This document shows positions 1 through 7,380 of a stretch of 17,744 nucleotides of DNA, piece by piece. Where the stretch lies: NCBI GenBank assembly GCA_015523645.1, contig WAJY01000168.1, forward strand, positions 1 to 17,744, read 5' to 3'. A program made the position numbers and the translations under genes. A model generated the notes under the pieces. It saw nothing but the letters and a program-made list of their open reading frames with translations. It did no database searches and had not been told where the DNA came from. This DNA is from Geoglobus sp. (GTDB taxonomy: Archaea; Halobacteriota; Archaeoglobi; Archaeoglobales; Archaeoglobaceae). The number at the start of each line of letters is the position of its first letter. The first letter of the stretch is position 1.

Positions 1-722
1 AGGCAATTAGAGGATTCACGTGGTATGAGCTTGCTGACAACTACATAGAGCTTGTGAAAAACAGACTCTATTCAGGAAGCGAGGAAGAAAGGCTTTCTGC
101 CAAGTACACACTCTTTAAGGTGCTGTCCTGTCTGATAAGGATGATGGCACCGATCACGCCTTTTTTGGCTGAAGAGGCCTGGCAGATTCTGTGCGGAGGT
201 GAGAGTGTTCATCTCCAGAAATTCCCAGAGGTTGAGGAGGAGTTCATAGATGAGGAGGCAGAGAGAAGGGGAGAAATTATAAAGAGCATTGTTGAGGTTG
301 TTAGGAGATACAAGCACGATAATGGCATGGCTTTAAACGCTCCTCTAGGCAAGTTAATGATATTTGTTGATGAGAGACTTGATACTAGGGACATTTCAGG
401 AGCGCTGAATGCGGAGGTTGAGTTGCTTGATGAAATGCCGGAGATACAGACTAGAGTTTCTGAGATAAAGCCAAAATACTCCATACTTGGTCCCAAGTTT
501 AGGGATAGGGTGAAAGATATCGTTGAGGCGATCAAGAGTTTGGATGATGAGGAGATGTTAAAGCTTATAAAGGAGAAGAAATTTACGATTAATATCAATG
601 GGGAAAGCGTAGAACTTGAAAAAGAGTGGTTTGAATTTAAACTGGAGAAGGTGATCAGCGGAAAGGATGTTGATATTGTGGAAGCTGGAAATGCAGTAGT
701 CATAGTTGAAAAAGGTGGTTGA
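1..722 (+). CDS. valS: Valyl-tRNA synthetase, C-terminal part (5' end outside window)
   Basis: The frame is open from the left edge (first full codon at base 3) and gives 239 residues ending in TGA. ValRS charges tRNA-Val in the cytoplasm. The fragment opens with FTWYELADNYIELVKNRLY, a hallmark of the class Ia ValRS/IleRS anticodon-binding helical domain, followed by MAPITPFLAEEAWQ, also typical. The last ~90 residues (…GPKFRDRVKDIVEAIK… to …VVIVEKGG) match the usual archaeal ValRS tail, so the 3' end is complete. The catalytic HIGH and KMSKS regions lie outside the window. A regulator gene follows after only 2 bp and is probably cotranscribed. An internal GTG at 54 would give an open frame of its own but is not a real start. 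Confidence 0.93.
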   Translation, partial: AIRGFTWYELADNYIELVKNRLYSGSEEERLSAKYTLFKVLSCLIRMMAPITPFLAEEAWQILCGGESVHLQKFPEVEEEFIDEEAERRGEIIKSIVEVVRRYKHDNGMALNAPLGKLMIFVDERLDTRDISGALNAEVELLDEMPEIQTRVSEIKPKYSILGPKFRDRVKDIVEAIKSLDDEEMLKLIKEKKFTININGESVELEKEWFEFKLEKVISGKDVDIVEAGNAVVIVEKGG

Positions 723-724
723 GT

Positions 725-1105
725 ATGGATGAAGAAAGATTGAGGGAATTGTTTTCAAGTGAAACTACATTTCATCACATTCTGAAGTGCGTTCTAAACC
801 TAACACCCTCAGAAATTGAAGTTTACATAGCTCTTCATCAGCATCCAAATGTTGGTGTTGATGAGCTTGCAAACATAGTAGGAAAGGACAGGAGTGGTGT
901 TTACAGAAGTCTTCAGTCACTTATGGAGAAGGGTTTGGTTGAGAGAGAATACAGAATTCTGAAGCATGGAGGATACAAGTATCTCTACACCCCAATTCCA
1001 ATTGAAAATTTAAAGGAGAAGCTCAGGGTGGAGCTTGAAAACTGGTTCAAAAAGCTCAACGAGGTTGTGGAAGATTTCTCTCTTGAGCATCATCAGTCTG
1101 CATAA
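725..1105 (+). CDS. Small winged-helix transcriptional regulator (TrmB/MarR-like)
   Basis: A 126-residue protein. Residues ~24-75 (LTPSEIEVYIALHQHPNVGV…ANIVGKDRSGVYRSLQSLMEKGLVERE) form a winged helix-turn-helix of the TrmB type: 'LTxSEIEVYxAL', then the recognition helix 'DRSGVYRSLQSL'. The C-terminal ~30 residues are helical and charged and could dimerise. There is no sugar-binding domain, so this is a DNA-binding-only version. I chose ATG 725 over the in-frame TTG 719 because GGTGG at 714-718 is well placed for it. It sits 2 bp after valS, so it probably shares that transcript. Its 3' end overlaps the convergent endonuclease gene by 50 bp. Targets cannot be told from the sequence. Confidence 0.8.
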   Translation: MDEERLRELFSSETTFHHILKCVLNLTPSEIEVYIALHQHPNVGVDELANIVGKDRSGVYRSLQSLMEKGLVEREYRILKHGGYKYLYTPIPIENLKEKLRVELENWFKKLNEVVEDFSLEHHQSA

Positions 1106-1913
1106 TCTCAAAAAAGGATTTTTTCAGCAGTAGTGCATCCTCCTCAAGATTGGGACTCTCACATATAACACATCCAGAAACTTTGTAATCTCTTAAAGCC
1201 CTGAGAAATTCTATGTAGTTAAGATCGCTCTCCTTGAGATTGAGGTGGGTTTTCTCCCCCTTGCTATCATACTTTATACCGCTAACGTGTATGTGCATGC
1301 TTTTCAAGGCTTTTTTTCCAAGCTCCTTTTCGACAAGCTCGAATATCTCAGAAAAGCCCTCATAGCTGTTAAACTCCCCGGTTCTTGCATGGATGTGGCT
1401 TATATCAATGCAGGGTAGCATGCCTTCACTCATTGAGCAAAGATCAATTATTTCATTCAGCTCGCCAAACTGCTCCCTTTTTCCGGAAGTTTCAGGTCGT
1501 AAAACAATTCCAAATCCATCTATCTCCTTAAGCAATTCATCAAGCGCAGACTTTATTCTCCTAAAAGCCTCATCTCTTGTCCTCTTCATGTAGTATCCCG
1601 GATGAAAGACTATGCTTTCAGCCCCCATTATGCTTCCAATTCTCGCGGAATCGTAAAGCCTTTGAAGGCTCTGCTTGACCTTTACCTCGCTGTCCGCGTT
1701 CAAATTTATATAGTAAGGAGCATGAACACTTAAAACAACGTTCAATGACTTTGAAAGTGTTTTTATGTTTTTTGCATAGCTCTCCCCCATTTTCACACCT
1801 CTAACAAACTGAACCTCCATGCACTCCAGTCCAAGCTCCCTTATTCTCCTGATACCATCTGTTGTGCTGTTGCTCTCACTCGAGTGGGGAATGCCAGCTG
1901 TACCGAACAGCAT
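1056..1913 (-). CDS. Endonuclease IV-like AP endonuclease (xylose isomerase-like TIM barrel)
   Basis: A 285-residue protein matching the endonuclease IV family, which cuts DNA 5' of abasic sites in base excision repair using a three-zinc centre. Candidate ligands in order: H64 (VHAPYY), H104 (FHPGYY), E141 (RPET), D170 and H173 (IDISHIHAR), H207/H209 (MHIHVSG), H223 (KTHLNL) and E252 (CESP). The E. coli Asp229 equivalent is not obvious (D216 or E220 are candidates). Length agrees with the family (~280). The start at ATG 1913 has no ribosome binding site but has a TATA element ~29 bp upstream, suggesting a leaderless message separate from the HMG operon. The last ~14 residues are antisense to the regulator gene on the other strand and look unlike family sequence. 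Confidence 0.88.
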   Translation of the reverse strand: MLFGTAGIPHSSESNSTTDGIRRIRELGLECMEVQFVRGVKMGESYAKNIKTLSKSLNVVLSVHAPYYINLNADSEVKVKQSLQRLYDSARIGSIMGAESIVFHPGYYMKRTRDEAFRRIKSALDELLKEIDGFGIVLRPETSGKREQFGELNEIIDLCSMSEGMLPCIDISHIHARTGEFNSYEGFSEIFELVEKELGKKALKSMHIHVSGIKYDSKGEKTHLNLKESDLNYIEFLRALRDYKVSGCVICESPNLEEDALLLKKSFFEIMQTDDAQERNLPQPR

Positions 1914-1934
1914 CTATAGAGAATAGAGAAGGAA

Positions 1935-1950
1935 GGTAAATAAATTATTC
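1935..1950 (-). promoter_or_regulatory. Putative TATA promoter of the endonuclease IV-like gene
   Basis: On the minus strand AATTTATTTACC lies with its centre ~29 bp upstream of ATG 1913, overlapping the stop codon of the upstream DUF35 gene. There is no Shine-Dalgarno between it and the ATG, which fits a leaderless start. Inferred from sequence only. Confidence 0.5.
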
Positions 1951-2346
1951 CTCACAAGGAACGAATTTTGTTCCGTAGTAAATTATTCCATCCTCCCCAT
2001 CCTCTCCATACTTTCTGAATACCGCCTTTACCTTCATCCCTATTCTTAATTCGGAAGGTTTGCAAGATATCTGTGATGTCACAACAACACCGCTCTCAAG
2101 CTTTATAAGCCCTATCACATATGGTCTCTGAAGCTTGAAAGACTCCGGGGCATCATGAACAATAGAATATGTTAGAAGTTCACCTCTATCCCCAAGATCA
2201 ACTTCTGTAATGCTGCTTTTCCTCCTGCATTCGGGACAGATGTTTCTTGGCGGGTGGTAGATTCTTCCGCAGTTCTCACATTTCGTGCCAGTGAGATTGT
2301 ATCTGTATCTTATCTTCCTCCAGAAGCTGGGTATCACAAGCCTCAC
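1945..2346 (-). CDS. DUF35 OB-fold protein with rubredoxin-like zinc ribbon, scaffold of the thiolase/HMG-CoA synthase complex
   Basis: A 133-residue protein with an N-terminal helix (FWRKIRYRYNL), a zinc ribbon with C23-x2-C26 and C37-x2-C40 (CENCGRIYHPPRNICPEC), and a C-terminal OB-fold beginning near residue 50. This is the standard DUF35 architecture. In archaea the DUF35 protein bridges acetoacetyl-CoA thiolase and HMG-CoA synthase in a channelling complex (established for the Methanothermococcus enzyme). The gene starts with GTG inside the thiolase stop (GTGA overlap, 4 bp), so translation is coupled. It is the last gene of the regulator-HMGS-thiolase-DUF35 set. Function is assigned from family and context together. 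Confidence 0.88.
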   Translation of the reverse strand: MRLVIPSFWRKIRYRYNLTGTKCENCGRIYHPPRNICPECRRKSSITEVDLGDRGELLTYSIVHDAPESFKLQRPYVIGLIKLESGVVVTSQISCKPSELRIGMKVKAVFRKYGEDGEDGIIYYGTKFVPCEE

Positions 2347-3497
2347 CTCCCCAGGATTGAAACCACCGCTGTTGCACCAGTTCCTCCAATGTTTACAGCC
2401 ATTCCCTTCTCAGCATCAACCTGTCTCTTTCCCGCATCACCCCTAAGCTGGAGAACTATCTCTCCAATCTGTCTTATGCCTGTTGCACCAACAGCATGAC
2501 CACAAGCCTTTAAACCTCCAGATGGGTTCACCGGCTTCTCCCCATCAATCTCAACTCTTCCATCTCTAACAAGCTCATGACCTCTGCCTTTTTCTGCAAG
2601 CCCAACGTTTTCGTAGAGCAAAAGCTCTGTTATTGTAAAGGAGTCATGCATCTCAAAGACATCAATGTCCTTCAGCTCGCATTTTGCAAGCTTCAATGCC
2701 TTTCTTGTTGCTGTTTTTACAGCCTTCATTTCTAGTATGTCTTCTCTGTTTTGAACAGCAAGGTAGTCGCTTGACTGAACAACAGAATTAATGTAGACTG
2801 GAGTGTCTGTATGTTTCCTTGCAACTCTCTCGCTAGCAAGAATAACAACAGCAGAGCCATCGCTTATAGGAGCCGAGTCAAAAACCTTGAGTGGTTCAGC
2901 CACATAAGGTGAATTGAGCACGGTCTCTATTCCTATCTCTCTCCTGAACTGAGCCTTTGGATTGTTCACAGCATTTTTGTGATTCTTAACGCTTATCATT
3001 GCCAAATCCTCCTCACTGCTTCCATAATTGTGGATGTGAAGTCTTGCCATCATTGCATACAGACTTGCAAGTGTTGCTCCATGAAAAGCCTCCCACTCTT
3101 GGTCTATCGATGAGTCCATTATCTCCATGGCTGAGCCAACATCTGTGACTTTTTCAACCCCTGCAGCAACAACGATGTCGTGTATGCCAGATGCAACAGA
3201 GATATAGGCTTCTTTCAATGCAACACCTCCACTGGCATCTCCAGCCTCAACCCTTATTGCCGGGATGTTCAGGGAGGCAAGTCCAGAATAGTCTGCTATC
3301 AGTGCAGAGATGTGTTCTTGTGAGAGAAATCTTCCACCGCTCATGTTTCCAATGTACATGGCTTCAATTTCCTTTCCTTCAAGATTTGCATCCTCTATTG
3401 CCTCAATTCCAGCCTCTATGACAATGTCTCTGAAGCTTTTATCCCACAGCTCTCCGAACCTTGACATGCCAACTCCTATTATGGCGACCTTTCTCAT
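2343..3497 (-). CDS. Thiolase-superfamily protein of the HMG-CoA operon (acetyl-CoA acetyltransferase-like), catalytic Cys replaced
   Basis: A 384-residue protein of the SCP2/archaeal thiolase type: N-terminal VAIIGVGMSRFGELW, VGNMSGG-like IGNMSGG at 49-55, GVEKVTD at 113-119, NPSGGLKACGHAVGATG at 324-340, and C-terminal NIGGTGATAVV. Archaeal thiolases condense two acetyl-CoA to acetoacetyl-CoA, the first step towards mevalonate, and hand the product to HMG-CoA synthase. Here the motif normally read as A-C-A-S-G-G is G-D-A-S-G-G, so D87 occupies the nucleophile position; HDCF is HDSF (H284, S286). H334 is kept. The only cysteines are C273 and C332. Start ATG 3497 has GGGGTGA just upstream; a longer frame back to 3581 would lie inside HMGS. 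The gap to HMGS is 5 bp. Confidence 0.86.
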   Translation of the reverse strand: MRKVAIIGVGMSRFGELWDKSFRDIVIEAGIEAIEDANLEGKEIEAMYIGNMSGGRFLSQEHISALIADYSGLASLNIPAIRVEAGDASGGVALKEAYISVASGIHDIVVAAGVEKVTDVGSAMEIMDSSIDQEWEAFHGATLASLYAMMARLHIHNYGSSEEDLAMISVKNHKNAVNNPKAQFRREIGIETVLNSPYVAEPLKVFDSAPISDGSAVVILASERVARKHTDTPVYINSVVQSSDYLAVQNREDILEMKAVKTATRKALKLAKCELKDIDVFEMHDSFTITELLLYENVGLAEKGRGHELVRDGRVEIDGEKPVNPSGGLKACGHAVGATGIRQIGEIVLQLRGDAGKRQVDAEKGMAVNIGGTGATAVVSILGR

Positions 3498-3502
3498 CCA
3501 AT

Positions 3503-4540
3503 TCACCCCATTCTTATTTTCCTTCTCAGCTTTGCATACATCCCGTAGTCTATGTACTCCTTTCTCTCGATCTTCTTCCACACACTCTGGTTTCTATCGT
3601 AGCTCTCAATATTCTCAGTCACTTCAATGATGAAAGCATCGCTTCCAGCACCACTTCCAAAAGATGTGAGCAGTATTCTGTCTCCGGGCTTGGCAACATC
3701 CAGTATTGCGCAAAAGCCAATTAAGGAGGATGCAGAGTATGTGTTACCTATGTACCTAACCACCAAACCCTGTTCAATCTGTTTTGATGAAAAACCTAGA
3801 TTTCTCGCAACCCTAACCGGAAACTTCCCGTTTGGCATGTGGAAAACGGCATAGCTGAAGTCTTCAGGCTCAAGATCGTTTCTCTTCATTATTTCAATGG
3901 AAGCGGTTGAAACGTGCCTGAAGTATGCAGGTTCTCCTGTAAATCTGCCTCCATGACTAGGATACGGTTGTCCTTCTCTTCTCCAGAAATCTGGAGTGTC
4001 TGTTGTAAAGCTCAGAGTGTCCTTTATCTCTACTATCACGTTCTCACTTCCGATTACAAATGCCGCACCTCCTGCTGCTGCCGAATACTCTAGTGGATCT
4101 CCAGGAGCTCCTTGGCTTGTGTCTGAGCCTATTGCAAGCCCATTCCTTATCATTCCAGATTCAACCATGGCTATGCAGTTTTGAATTCCTGCTGTTCCTG
4201 CCTTGCAGGCAAATTCCAAGTCTGCTGAATGAAAGAAGCTGTCTATAGATAGAGCTTCTCCAACTATTGTTGCTGTTGGTTTGACAGCATAGGGATGGCT
4301 CTCAGATCCAACAAAAACAGCCTGTATTTCGCTCCCGTTCAAGCTGACTCTCTTCATAGCCTCTCTCGCGCACTCAACTGATATCGTAACTGTATCCTCA
4401 TCAATGTCAGGAACACTCTTCTCATAAATTCCAAGTCCTCCCTTTATTGATTCCGGATCCTCACCCCATATTTTTGCTATCTCCTCAACCTTTATTCTGT
4501 ATCTTGGAATGTACGTACCATACGACACGATCCCAACCAT
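3503..4540 (-). CDS. Hydroxymethylglutaryl-CoA synthase
   Basis: A 345-residue archaeal-type HMG-CoA synthase, which condenses acetoacetyl-CoA with acetyl-CoA to HMG-CoA, the precursor of mevalonate and the isoprenoid chains of archaeal lipids. The full catalytic set is visible: E80 ([11 protein letters not shown]), nucleophile C112 (EFACKAGT) and H234 ([10 protein letters not shown]). The GSGAGSDAF motif near residues 300-308 is also typical. Length is normal for the archaeal enzyme (~345-350). ATG 4540 is preceded by GGAGGTG with 5-nt spacing, lying in the end of the regulator gene. The regulator ends 2 bp upstream and the thiolase begins 5 bp downstream, so the genes form one operon. Confidence 0.95.
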   Translation of the reverse strand: MVGIVSYGTYIPRYRIKVEEIAKIWGEDPESIKGGLGIYEKSVPDIDEDTVTISVECAREAMKRVSLNGSEIQAVFVGSESHPYAVKPTATIVGEALSIDSFFHSADLEFACKAGTAGIQNCIAMVESGMIRNGLAIGSDTSQGAPGDPLEYSAAAGGAAFVIGSENVIVEIKDTLSFTTDTPDFWRREGQPYPSHGGRFTGEPAYFRHVSTASIEIMKRNDLEPEDFSYAVFHMPNGKFPVRVARNLGFSSKQIEQGLVVRYIGNTYSASSLIGFCAILDVAKPGDRILLTSFGSGAGSDAFIIEVTENIESYDRNQSVWKKIERKEYIDYGMYAKLRRKIRMG

Positions 4541-4542
4541 AG

Positions 4543-5241
4543 CTACACCTCCAGCTTTTTCATATTCTCAACAACCTCGCTCTCATCAAGCTCTGTGACA
4601 ATCAAGTCAATGCCTTCAATCTCAGCTATTTTGACTGCTAGCCTGTCTGCATTTTCATCATTGATTGGATTAAGAACAACAATGGAGGGTTTTAGATTTG
4701 CAACTCTAACCGCCACCATCGGGGATCTCCCTGTAGTAACGTTTGTGAAAACCAACGCTCTCTCACTTGTCAATCCATACAATCTGTAGAAGTCATAACT
4801 GCTCATTTCAAGTATCGCCTTCAAGCTGTTGATTATTGTGTGTCCCATCGCATTTCTCTTAAAATCTGTGAGCATCTTGCCCTCAATTATCTCTGCAATC
4901 TCGTATGATGGAACAGATCTCGAATACTCCCTTATGTCGATTATGACATCAAGCTTCAGCCCAAGCAAGTCCTTGTATCTAGAGAGAGTTTTCCAGCCTC
5001 TTTCCTTGTCAATTTCAAGGAGAGTCTCAACAAGCTTCTTAATGAATCCTATGCCGGGAGATCTCCTTCTGTTTGATTCATAATCGCTGATTACAGATGG
5101 TGTAACATCCATTCTCATGGCAAGCTCCTTTTGAGAGATCTCGAATATGTTCCTCCACTTTTTTATGGCATCACCATGGCTTTCAGAGAAAACTATATTG
5201 CCGGCAATGACTTCAGAGAGCTTTCTAGAGAGAAGATCCAT
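4543..5241 (-). CDS. Helix-turn-helix (XRE-type) regulator heading the HMG-CoA operon
   Basis: A 232-residue protein with a Cro/C1-type helix-turn-helix at residues ~24-75 ([19 protein letters not shown] and [19 protein letters not shown]), resembling the archaeal predicted regulators of COG1709. The C-terminal ~150 residues form an uncharacterised alpha/beta domain rich in beta strands ([14 protein letters not shown]) that may sense a ligand. It is the first gene of the HMGS-thiolase-DUF35 operon, so control of isoprenoid supply and of its own transcription is a reasonable inference. Start ATG 5241 has no ribosome binding site but a TATA element 26 bp upstream, so the message is probably leaderless. 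It ends in TAG two bases before the HMGS start. Confidence 0.85.
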   Translation of the reverse strand: MDLLSRKLSEVIAGNIVFSESHGDAIKKWRNIFEISQKELAMRMDVTPSVISDYESNRRRSPGIGFIKKLVETLLEIDKERGWKTLSRYKDLLGLKLDVIIDIREYSRSVPSYEIAEIIEGKMLTDFKRNAMGHTIINSLKAILEMSSYDFYRLYGLTSERALVFTNVTTGRSPMVAVRVANLKPSIVVLNPINDENADRLAVKIAEIEGIDLIVTELDESEVVENMKKLEV

Positions 5242-5261
5242 GAGGATTTGTTAAAATGGAA

Positions 5262-5277
5262 GTATAAAAATTTAACG
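5262..5277 (-). promoter_or_regulatory. TATA promoter of the regulator-HMGS-thiolase-DUF35 operon
   Basis: Minus-strand AAATTTTTATACTT is centred ~26 bp upstream of ATG 5241, placing the expected transcription start at or next to the ATG. Inferred from position and composition. Confidence 0.6.
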
Positions 5278-5308
5278 ATTAACGAATAAACATTCGTTTA
5301 AAAACGAT
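5274..5308. repeat. Cluster of AACGA half-sites with a perfect inverted repeat, candidate operator
   Basis: AACGAAT at 5281-5287 and its exact reverse complement ATTCGTT at 5292-5298 flank the 4-nt spacer AAAC. Two more AACGAT copies lie at 5274-5279 and 5303-5308. The cluster begins at the upstream edge of the regulator-operon TATA region, on the TFB side, where a bound protein could block or help promoter recognition. The neighbouring HTH protein is the obvious candidate ligand, but that is inference. Confidence 0.5.
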
Positions 5309-5507
5309 ATGGATTTCGCTGGATTATAATTTATTTCCCGCTTAGCAACCTCTACTATTAAAATCCTGTTATTCAGGATCTCTAACATTATCTTCCAGAC
5401 TTTCCAATCAATGAACAATATTGCCCTTTTTATCATGCCAAAATTTCTAGAAACTTTCAATTCTTCGAAACTTCAGAAGGTCTCTCTTCGGATTTATACT
5501 CCACAAA

Positions 5508-5565
5508 AATTTTTATATCGCACCGTTTAAAATTTCTCAGATCCTACCTTTTTCGGGAGGTGATG
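5508..5565 (+). promoter_or_regulatory. Promoter and strong ribosome binding site of inositol-1-phosphate synthase
   Basis: TTTTTATATCG (about 5510-5520) is a TATA element predicting a start near 5540 and a leader of ~29 nt. GGGAGGTGAT at 5555-5564 is a near-perfect match to the archaeal anti-Shine-Dalgarno complement, 4 nt before ATG 5569. This decides the start against the GTG at 5560 and ATG at 5563, which lie inside the ribosome binding site. Confidence 0.7.
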
Positions 5566-5568
5566 GTC

Positions 5569-6747
5569 ATGAAGATATGGTACGTTGGTGCTTACGGTAT
5601 AGTGTCAACGACTGCAATGCTTGGCGGAAAACTGATCGAGAAAAACAAAATAGAGCAAACGGGCTTAGTAACATCTCTCCCGCAGTTTGATGGTATGGAT
5701 AAATATGCACCACTCAAGTTTGAGTTTAATGGTCACGAGATAAGGAAAGTTGAAAATGCATACCAAGCTTGCTTGCAACACTGGGAGCAGAACAGGCATT
5801 TTGAAAGGGAACAGCTTGAGGAAGTTAGGAAGGAGCTGGAGAGCATAAAGGCAGAAAAAGGAACTGCTATAAACTGCGGAGAAGGTGTCAGGGCTCTGGG
5901 TGAGTTAAGCATTCTTGAGGATGAACTGGAAACCTTGGGCGAGATAGTTGAAAAGCTGGAAAAAGATTTAAAAAAGTTCTCTGATGGGAATACAGTTATG
6001 ATAAACTCTGCATCCACCGAACCACTGATAAACTACAGCGAAAAGTATCACGGAAGTCTCGATGGCTTCGAGAGGATGATAGAGGATGACGTCAAGGAGC
6101 ATGCATCTGCAAGCATACTCTACGCCTATGTAGCCCTCAAAAATCGAATACCCTATGGAAATTTCACTCCCAGCCCGGGCTCTGACATTCCCGCATTAAA
6201 GGAGCTGGCAGAGCATAAGAAGGTTCCACACGCCGGAAATGACGGGAAAACTGGAGAAACACTAGTCAAAACAACGCTTGCTCCGATGTTTGCATACAGA
6301 AACATGAAGGTTGTTGGATGGATGAGCTACAACATCCTTGGCGACCTAGACGGATTGGTTTTGAGTTACAAGGAAAACAGAGAGAGTAAGGTTATAAGCA
6401 AGGACAAGGTTCTGGAGAAAATCTACGGATATGCACCCTTCAGCATAACCCAGATAGAATACTTCCCATCACTAGTTGACAACAAGACAGCATTTGATTT
6501 CATACACTTCGAAGGTTTTCTTGGGAGAAAAATGAAGTTCTACTTCATCTGGGATGCGATTGATGCCATAGTTGCAGCACCATTAACAATAGACATCGCA
6601 AGATTTCTGCTTTTTGCCAAGAAAAAGGGACTGTATGGAGTGATAAAGGAACTCGGATTCTTTTTCAAGAGTCCAATGGGGACTGACAACGTGAACACCC
6701 ACTCCCAGTTTGAAGAGCTTGTTAGGTGGTATCAGGAGAACTCCTGA
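5569..6747 (+). CDS. Myo-inositol-1-phosphate synthase
   Basis: A 392-residue enzyme that converts glucose-6-phosphate to L-myo-inositol-1-phosphate with bound NAD. In Archaeoglobales the product feeds di-myo-inositol phosphate (a heat-stress compatible solute) and inositol phospholipids. Visible family signatures: N-terminal Rossmann start VGAYGIVSTTAM, NSASTEP (~145), SILYAYVALK, the conserved NFTPSPGSDIPAL, and the highly conserved catalytic block HAGNDGKTGETLVKTTLAPM (~220-240), followed by NILGDLDGLVLS and PSLVDNKTAFDFIHF. Length and sequence closely resemble what I recall of the A. fulgidus enzyme (392 aa). It is apparently monocistronic with its own promoter; the downstream TBP gene has a separate one. 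No di-myo-inositol phosphate synthase genes are adjacent. Confidence 0.95.
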   Translation: MKIWYVGAYGIVSTTAMLGGKLIEKNKIEQTGLVTSLPQFDGMDKYAPLKFEFNGHEIRKVENAYQACLQHWEQNRHFEREQLEEVRKELESIKAEKGTAINCGEGVRALGELSILEDELETLGEIVEKLEKDLKKFSDGNTVMINSASTEPLINYSEKYHGSLDGFERMIEDDVKEHASASILYAYVALKNRIPYGNFTPSPGSDIPALKELAEHKKVPHAGNDGKTGETLVKTTLAPMFAYRNMKVVGWMSYNILGDLDGLVLSYKENRESKVISKDKVLEKIYGYAPFSITQIEYFPSLVDNKTAFDFIHFEGFLGRKMKFYFIWDAIDAIVAAPLTIDIARFLLFAKKKGLYGVIKELGFFFKSPMGTDNVNTHSQFEELVRWYQENS

Positions 6748-6793
6748 AATTTTTCTCTCAAAAGCCATCAACCATAAGCAGGAGGAAGCAAAC

Positions 6794-6806
6794 CTATATA
6801 TATGGT
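6794..6806 (+). promoter_or_regulatory. TATA box of the TBP gene
   Basis: CCTATATATATGG is a textbook archaeal TATA element centred ~27 bp upstream of ATG 6826. No Shine-Dalgarno lies between them, which points to a leaderless TBP message. An in-frame ATG at 6802 falls inside the element and cannot be the start. Confidence 0.72.
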
Positions 6807-6825
6807 TTATAAAGGTTTTTTAAAT

Positions 6826-7380
6826 ATGACCACCGATTATAAGATCAAAATCGAAAACGTCGTTGCATCGACCCAAATCGGTGAGAACATTGATCTCAAC
6901 AAAATAGCGAGGGAGGTTAAGGATGCTGAATACAAGCCAAAGCAGTTTCCCGGGCTTGTTCTTAGGATTAAAGAGCCAAAAGCCGCTGCCCTTGTTTTCA
7001 GAAGTGGTAAGGTTGTTTGCACAGGAAGCAAAAGTGTTGAAGATGCGAGAAGAGCGGTAAAGCAGGTTGTAAAAATAATAGGAAGTTTTGGGATTCCTGT
7101 TTTTGAGGATCCCGATGTGAAAGTCCAGAACATAGTTGCTTCAGCAGATCTTGGCGTTGATCTGAATCTTAATGCAATTGCAATAGGGCTTGGGCTTGAA
7201 AACATTGAGTATGAGCCAGAGCAGTTTCCAGGACTTGTTTACAGACTGCGAGATCCCAGAGTTGTTGTGCTGATTTTTGGATCTGGAAAAATGGTTGTAA
7301 CTGGTGGTAAGAATCCTGAAGATGCAAGAAAGGCTGTTGAAAGAATTTCAGAAGAGCTAACAGCTTTAGGACTTATGTAG
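6826..7380 (+). CDS. tbp: TATA-box-binding protein (general transcription factor TBP)
   Basis: A 184-residue archaeal TBP, which binds the TATA box and recruits TFB and RNA polymerase. The saddle's two direct repeats are plain: repeat 1 begins [22 protein letters not shown] and holds [28 protein letters not shown]; repeat 2 begins [22 protein letters not shown] and holds [28 protein letters not shown]. The intercalating aromatic/hydrophobic positions and SGK(V/M)V(C/V)TG turns are all kept. Length matches other archaeal TBPs. The gene ends in TAG after the complete second repeat. Its last 15 bp overlap the convergent membrane glycosyltransferase gene. It appears monocistronic. Confidence 0.97.
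   Translation: MTTDYKIKIENVVASTQIGENIDLNKIAREVKDAEYKPKQFPGLVLRIKEPKAAALVFRSGKVVCTGSKSVEDARRAVKQVVKIIGSFGIPVFEDPDVKVQNIVASADLGVDLNLNAIAIGLGLENIEYEPEQFPGLVYRLRDPRVVVLIFGSGKMVVTGGKNPEDARKAVERISEELTALGLM

Larger units (their letters stand above)
5242..5568. other. Divergent intergenic region between the HMG-operon regulator and inositol-phosphate synthase
   Basis: 327 bp without a convincing gene. It holds the leaderless promoter of the minus-strand operon, the AACGA repeat cluster, a 10-bp perfect palindrome TTTCTAGAAA at 5444-5453, and the promoter and ribosome binding site of the plus-strand gene. The middle (5310-5440) is AT-rich with no structure I can interpret. A 62-codon minus-strand frame at 5272-5460 begins with TTG, lacks a ribosome binding site and runs through the promoter and repeat, so I do not call it. 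Confidence 0.7.

Noticed and set aside
209-703. A 164-codon minus-strand open frame antisense to valS
   Set aside because: Ser/Phe/Leu-rich composition typical of the antisense of a Glu/Lys-rich gene; no start signals and fully covered by a well-supported gene.
1108-1126. Hairpin terminator (AAAAAAGGATTTTTT) after the winged-helix regulator
   Set aside because: It could end the plus-strand transcript, but it lies inside the coding sequence of the convergent endonuclease gene and the A/T stem is weak.
5272-5460. A 62-codon minus-strand open frame in the longest intergenic region
   Set aside because: TTG start, no ribosome binding site, no recognisable sequence, and it runs through the promoter and inverted repeat of the downstream operon.
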